A DNA stretch of 15,763 nt from JBFHER01 sp041584055 (lineage in GTDB: Bacteria > Bacteroidota > Bacteroidia > Bacteroidales > UBA5342): positions 1-15,763 of the forward strand of contig JBFHER010000068.1 in NCBI GenBank assembly GCA_041584055.1. Reading direction: 5' to 3'. The stretch's first letter is position 1. Every line of letters starts with the position of its first letter. The position numbers and the translations under genes are program-made. The notes beneath the pieces are model-generated. The model was not told the origin of the DNA. It saw nothing but the letters and a program-made list of their open reading frames with translations, and did no database searches. This document shows, one piece after another, positions 15,115 through 15,763 of this stretch.

Positions 15115-15128
15115 ACCTGTCTGCAGGT
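15115..15128 (+). terminator. Short hairpin after the decarboxylase stop
   Basis: ACCTG-TCTG-CAGGT is a perfect 5-bp stem with a 4-nt loop immediately after the stop codon. There is no T-run, so termination is uncertain. The region to 15259 between the two convergent genes holds no other feature that I can support. Confidence 0.25.
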
Positions 15129-15259
15129 GCAATTTAGCGCTGCATTCCGGTTGTTGTCGCAATGTTTTAATGTAAGTCAAAAACACCTGAAAAGGAAGGA
15201 TGACCAGCCTGCAGGACTAGCATTGTCATGCCAACTCAAAGCGCATGGATTTCCGGCCA

Positions 15260-15763
15260 CTAAGAAGGCTTGTAGCCTGACATCTGTAGTATCATCTGTC
15301 CACTTTCTGCATTGAAAAGGTCCTGAAGGGTGAGATCTTTGTTGTTGTCCATGTACGCTGAAACAATGCGCCATCCCATGTACACGCCTGATTTTGCAGC
15401 AGATCCTTCCCCAAAGAAATTATTGAAAGGCGCGTCATCAATGTGTTTTTTTATGGTAAGCCGATCTTTTGAAAACAAATGCTTCCACTCGATCATGGCT
15501 GTCCAAATATTGGCCTCATTGGCCTCACACCAGCGATAGTGTTGTTCTGTCTGACCTAAGAGAATATTGTCTGGGATGTTAGGGAGAAGTTGTTCCAGTA
15601 GGAAGATGAGTTTCCCCTGGTAAATCATCTCATCAATTAACATATTGTGTTGGGTGTTCTGCTCAAATTCTGTTGTGATCCAACCCAACAAAGCATCCCG
15701 GGCAATGCGTTCGGGAATTTTTTGAACTTTTTTATACTGATAAACGCCCAACCATTCGTAAAA
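15260..15763 (-). CDS. gldB: GldB-like gliding motility lipoprotein, N-terminus cut by the window edge
   Basis: The C-terminal 167 codons of a gene that enters from the right edge. Reading upstream of a TTG codon the frame stays open to the edge (YEWLGVYQYKK), so the TTG at 15751 is not the true start. The visible part matches the GldB C-terminal half: Tyr/Lys-rich opening, PERIARDALLGWI, DEMIYQGKLIFLLEQLLP, the conserved YRWCEANEANIWTAMIE, then DDAPFNNFFGEGS, GVYMGWRIVSAYMDNN and the terminal MSGYKPS. GldB is an envelope lipoprotein needed for gliding and linked to type IX secretion in Flavobacterium. Its presence agrees with the type IX cargo protein encoded nearby. The lipobox is outside the window, so lipidation is inferred from the family. 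The gene converges with the decarboxylase gene across 145 bp. Confidence 0.8.
   Translation of the reverse strand, partial: FYEWLGVYQYKKVQKIPERIARDALLGWITTEFEQNTQHNMLIDEMIYQGKLIFLLEQLLPNIPDNILLGQTEQHYRWCEANEANIWTAMIEWKHLFSKDRLTIKKHIDDAPFNNFFGEGSAAKSGVYMGWRIVSAYMDNNKDLTLQDLFNAESGQMILQMSGYKPS

Noticed and set aside
15265..15279. Inverted repeat AGGCT-TGT-AGCCT as a terminator
   Set aside because: It lies within the last codons of the gldB-like gene (encoding GYKPS), has no T-run, and is likely chance.
15127..15374. Short open frames on both strands at the decarboxylase/gldB junction
   Set aside because: They straddle the convergent gap and the gldB coding region, with no recognisable features.

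Overview
This window is from a member of the Bacteroidota. The large secreted protein ends in a type IX secretion (Por) C-terminal sorting domain, the right edge carries the C-terminal half of a GldB-like gliding-motility lipoprotein, and several genes are preceded by the Bacteroidota -7 promoter consensus TAnnTTTG instead of an E. coli-type promoter. The species cannot be named from the sequence. An acetyl-beta-lysine operon would suit a salt-exposed (marine or sediment) lifestyle, but that is inference.

Layout. 1-2723 (-) is the N-terminal 907 codons of a transglutaminase/DUF2126 protein that runs off the left edge. After a gene-poor 356-bp gap come two exported-protein genes on the + strand: a lipoprotein peroxiredoxin-like protein (3080-3880) and a DUF1080-type lectin/glycoside hydrolase-like protein (4040-4747). 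Next, on the - strand and read right to left, is the centre of interest: a MarR-type regulator (9008-9508), a 274-bp spacer, then a five-gene run with genes overlapping or 1 nt apart: lysine 2,3-aminomutase ablA, beta-lysine N-acetyltransferase ablB, a 63-aa four-cysteine protein, a 75-aa winged-helix-like protein and a sodium:solute symporter. On the + strand follow a 1259-residue CotH/lamin-tail/chitobiase-C multidomain type IX secretion cargo (9773-13552) and a PLP fold-III arginine decarboxylase-like enzyme (13699-15114). A convergent gldB-like fragment closes the window.

How the genes work together. AblA converts L-alpha-lysine to L-beta-lysine and AblB acetylates it to N-epsilon-acetyl-beta-lysine, a compatible solute first described in methanogens. 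The symporter at the operon's end plausibly imports a precursor or an osmolyte. The two small proteins in between are not part of the described ablAB pathway. One has the look of a metal or redox-binding Cys4 protein and the other of a DNA-binding protein, so the best candidate for an undescribed system here is an ablAB unit with its own small sensor/regulator pair and transporter. A 7-2-7 palindrome upstream of marR and a 7-3-7 palindrome in the ablA leader are candidate operators. No tRNA, rRNA, CRISPR array or insertion sequence was seen.
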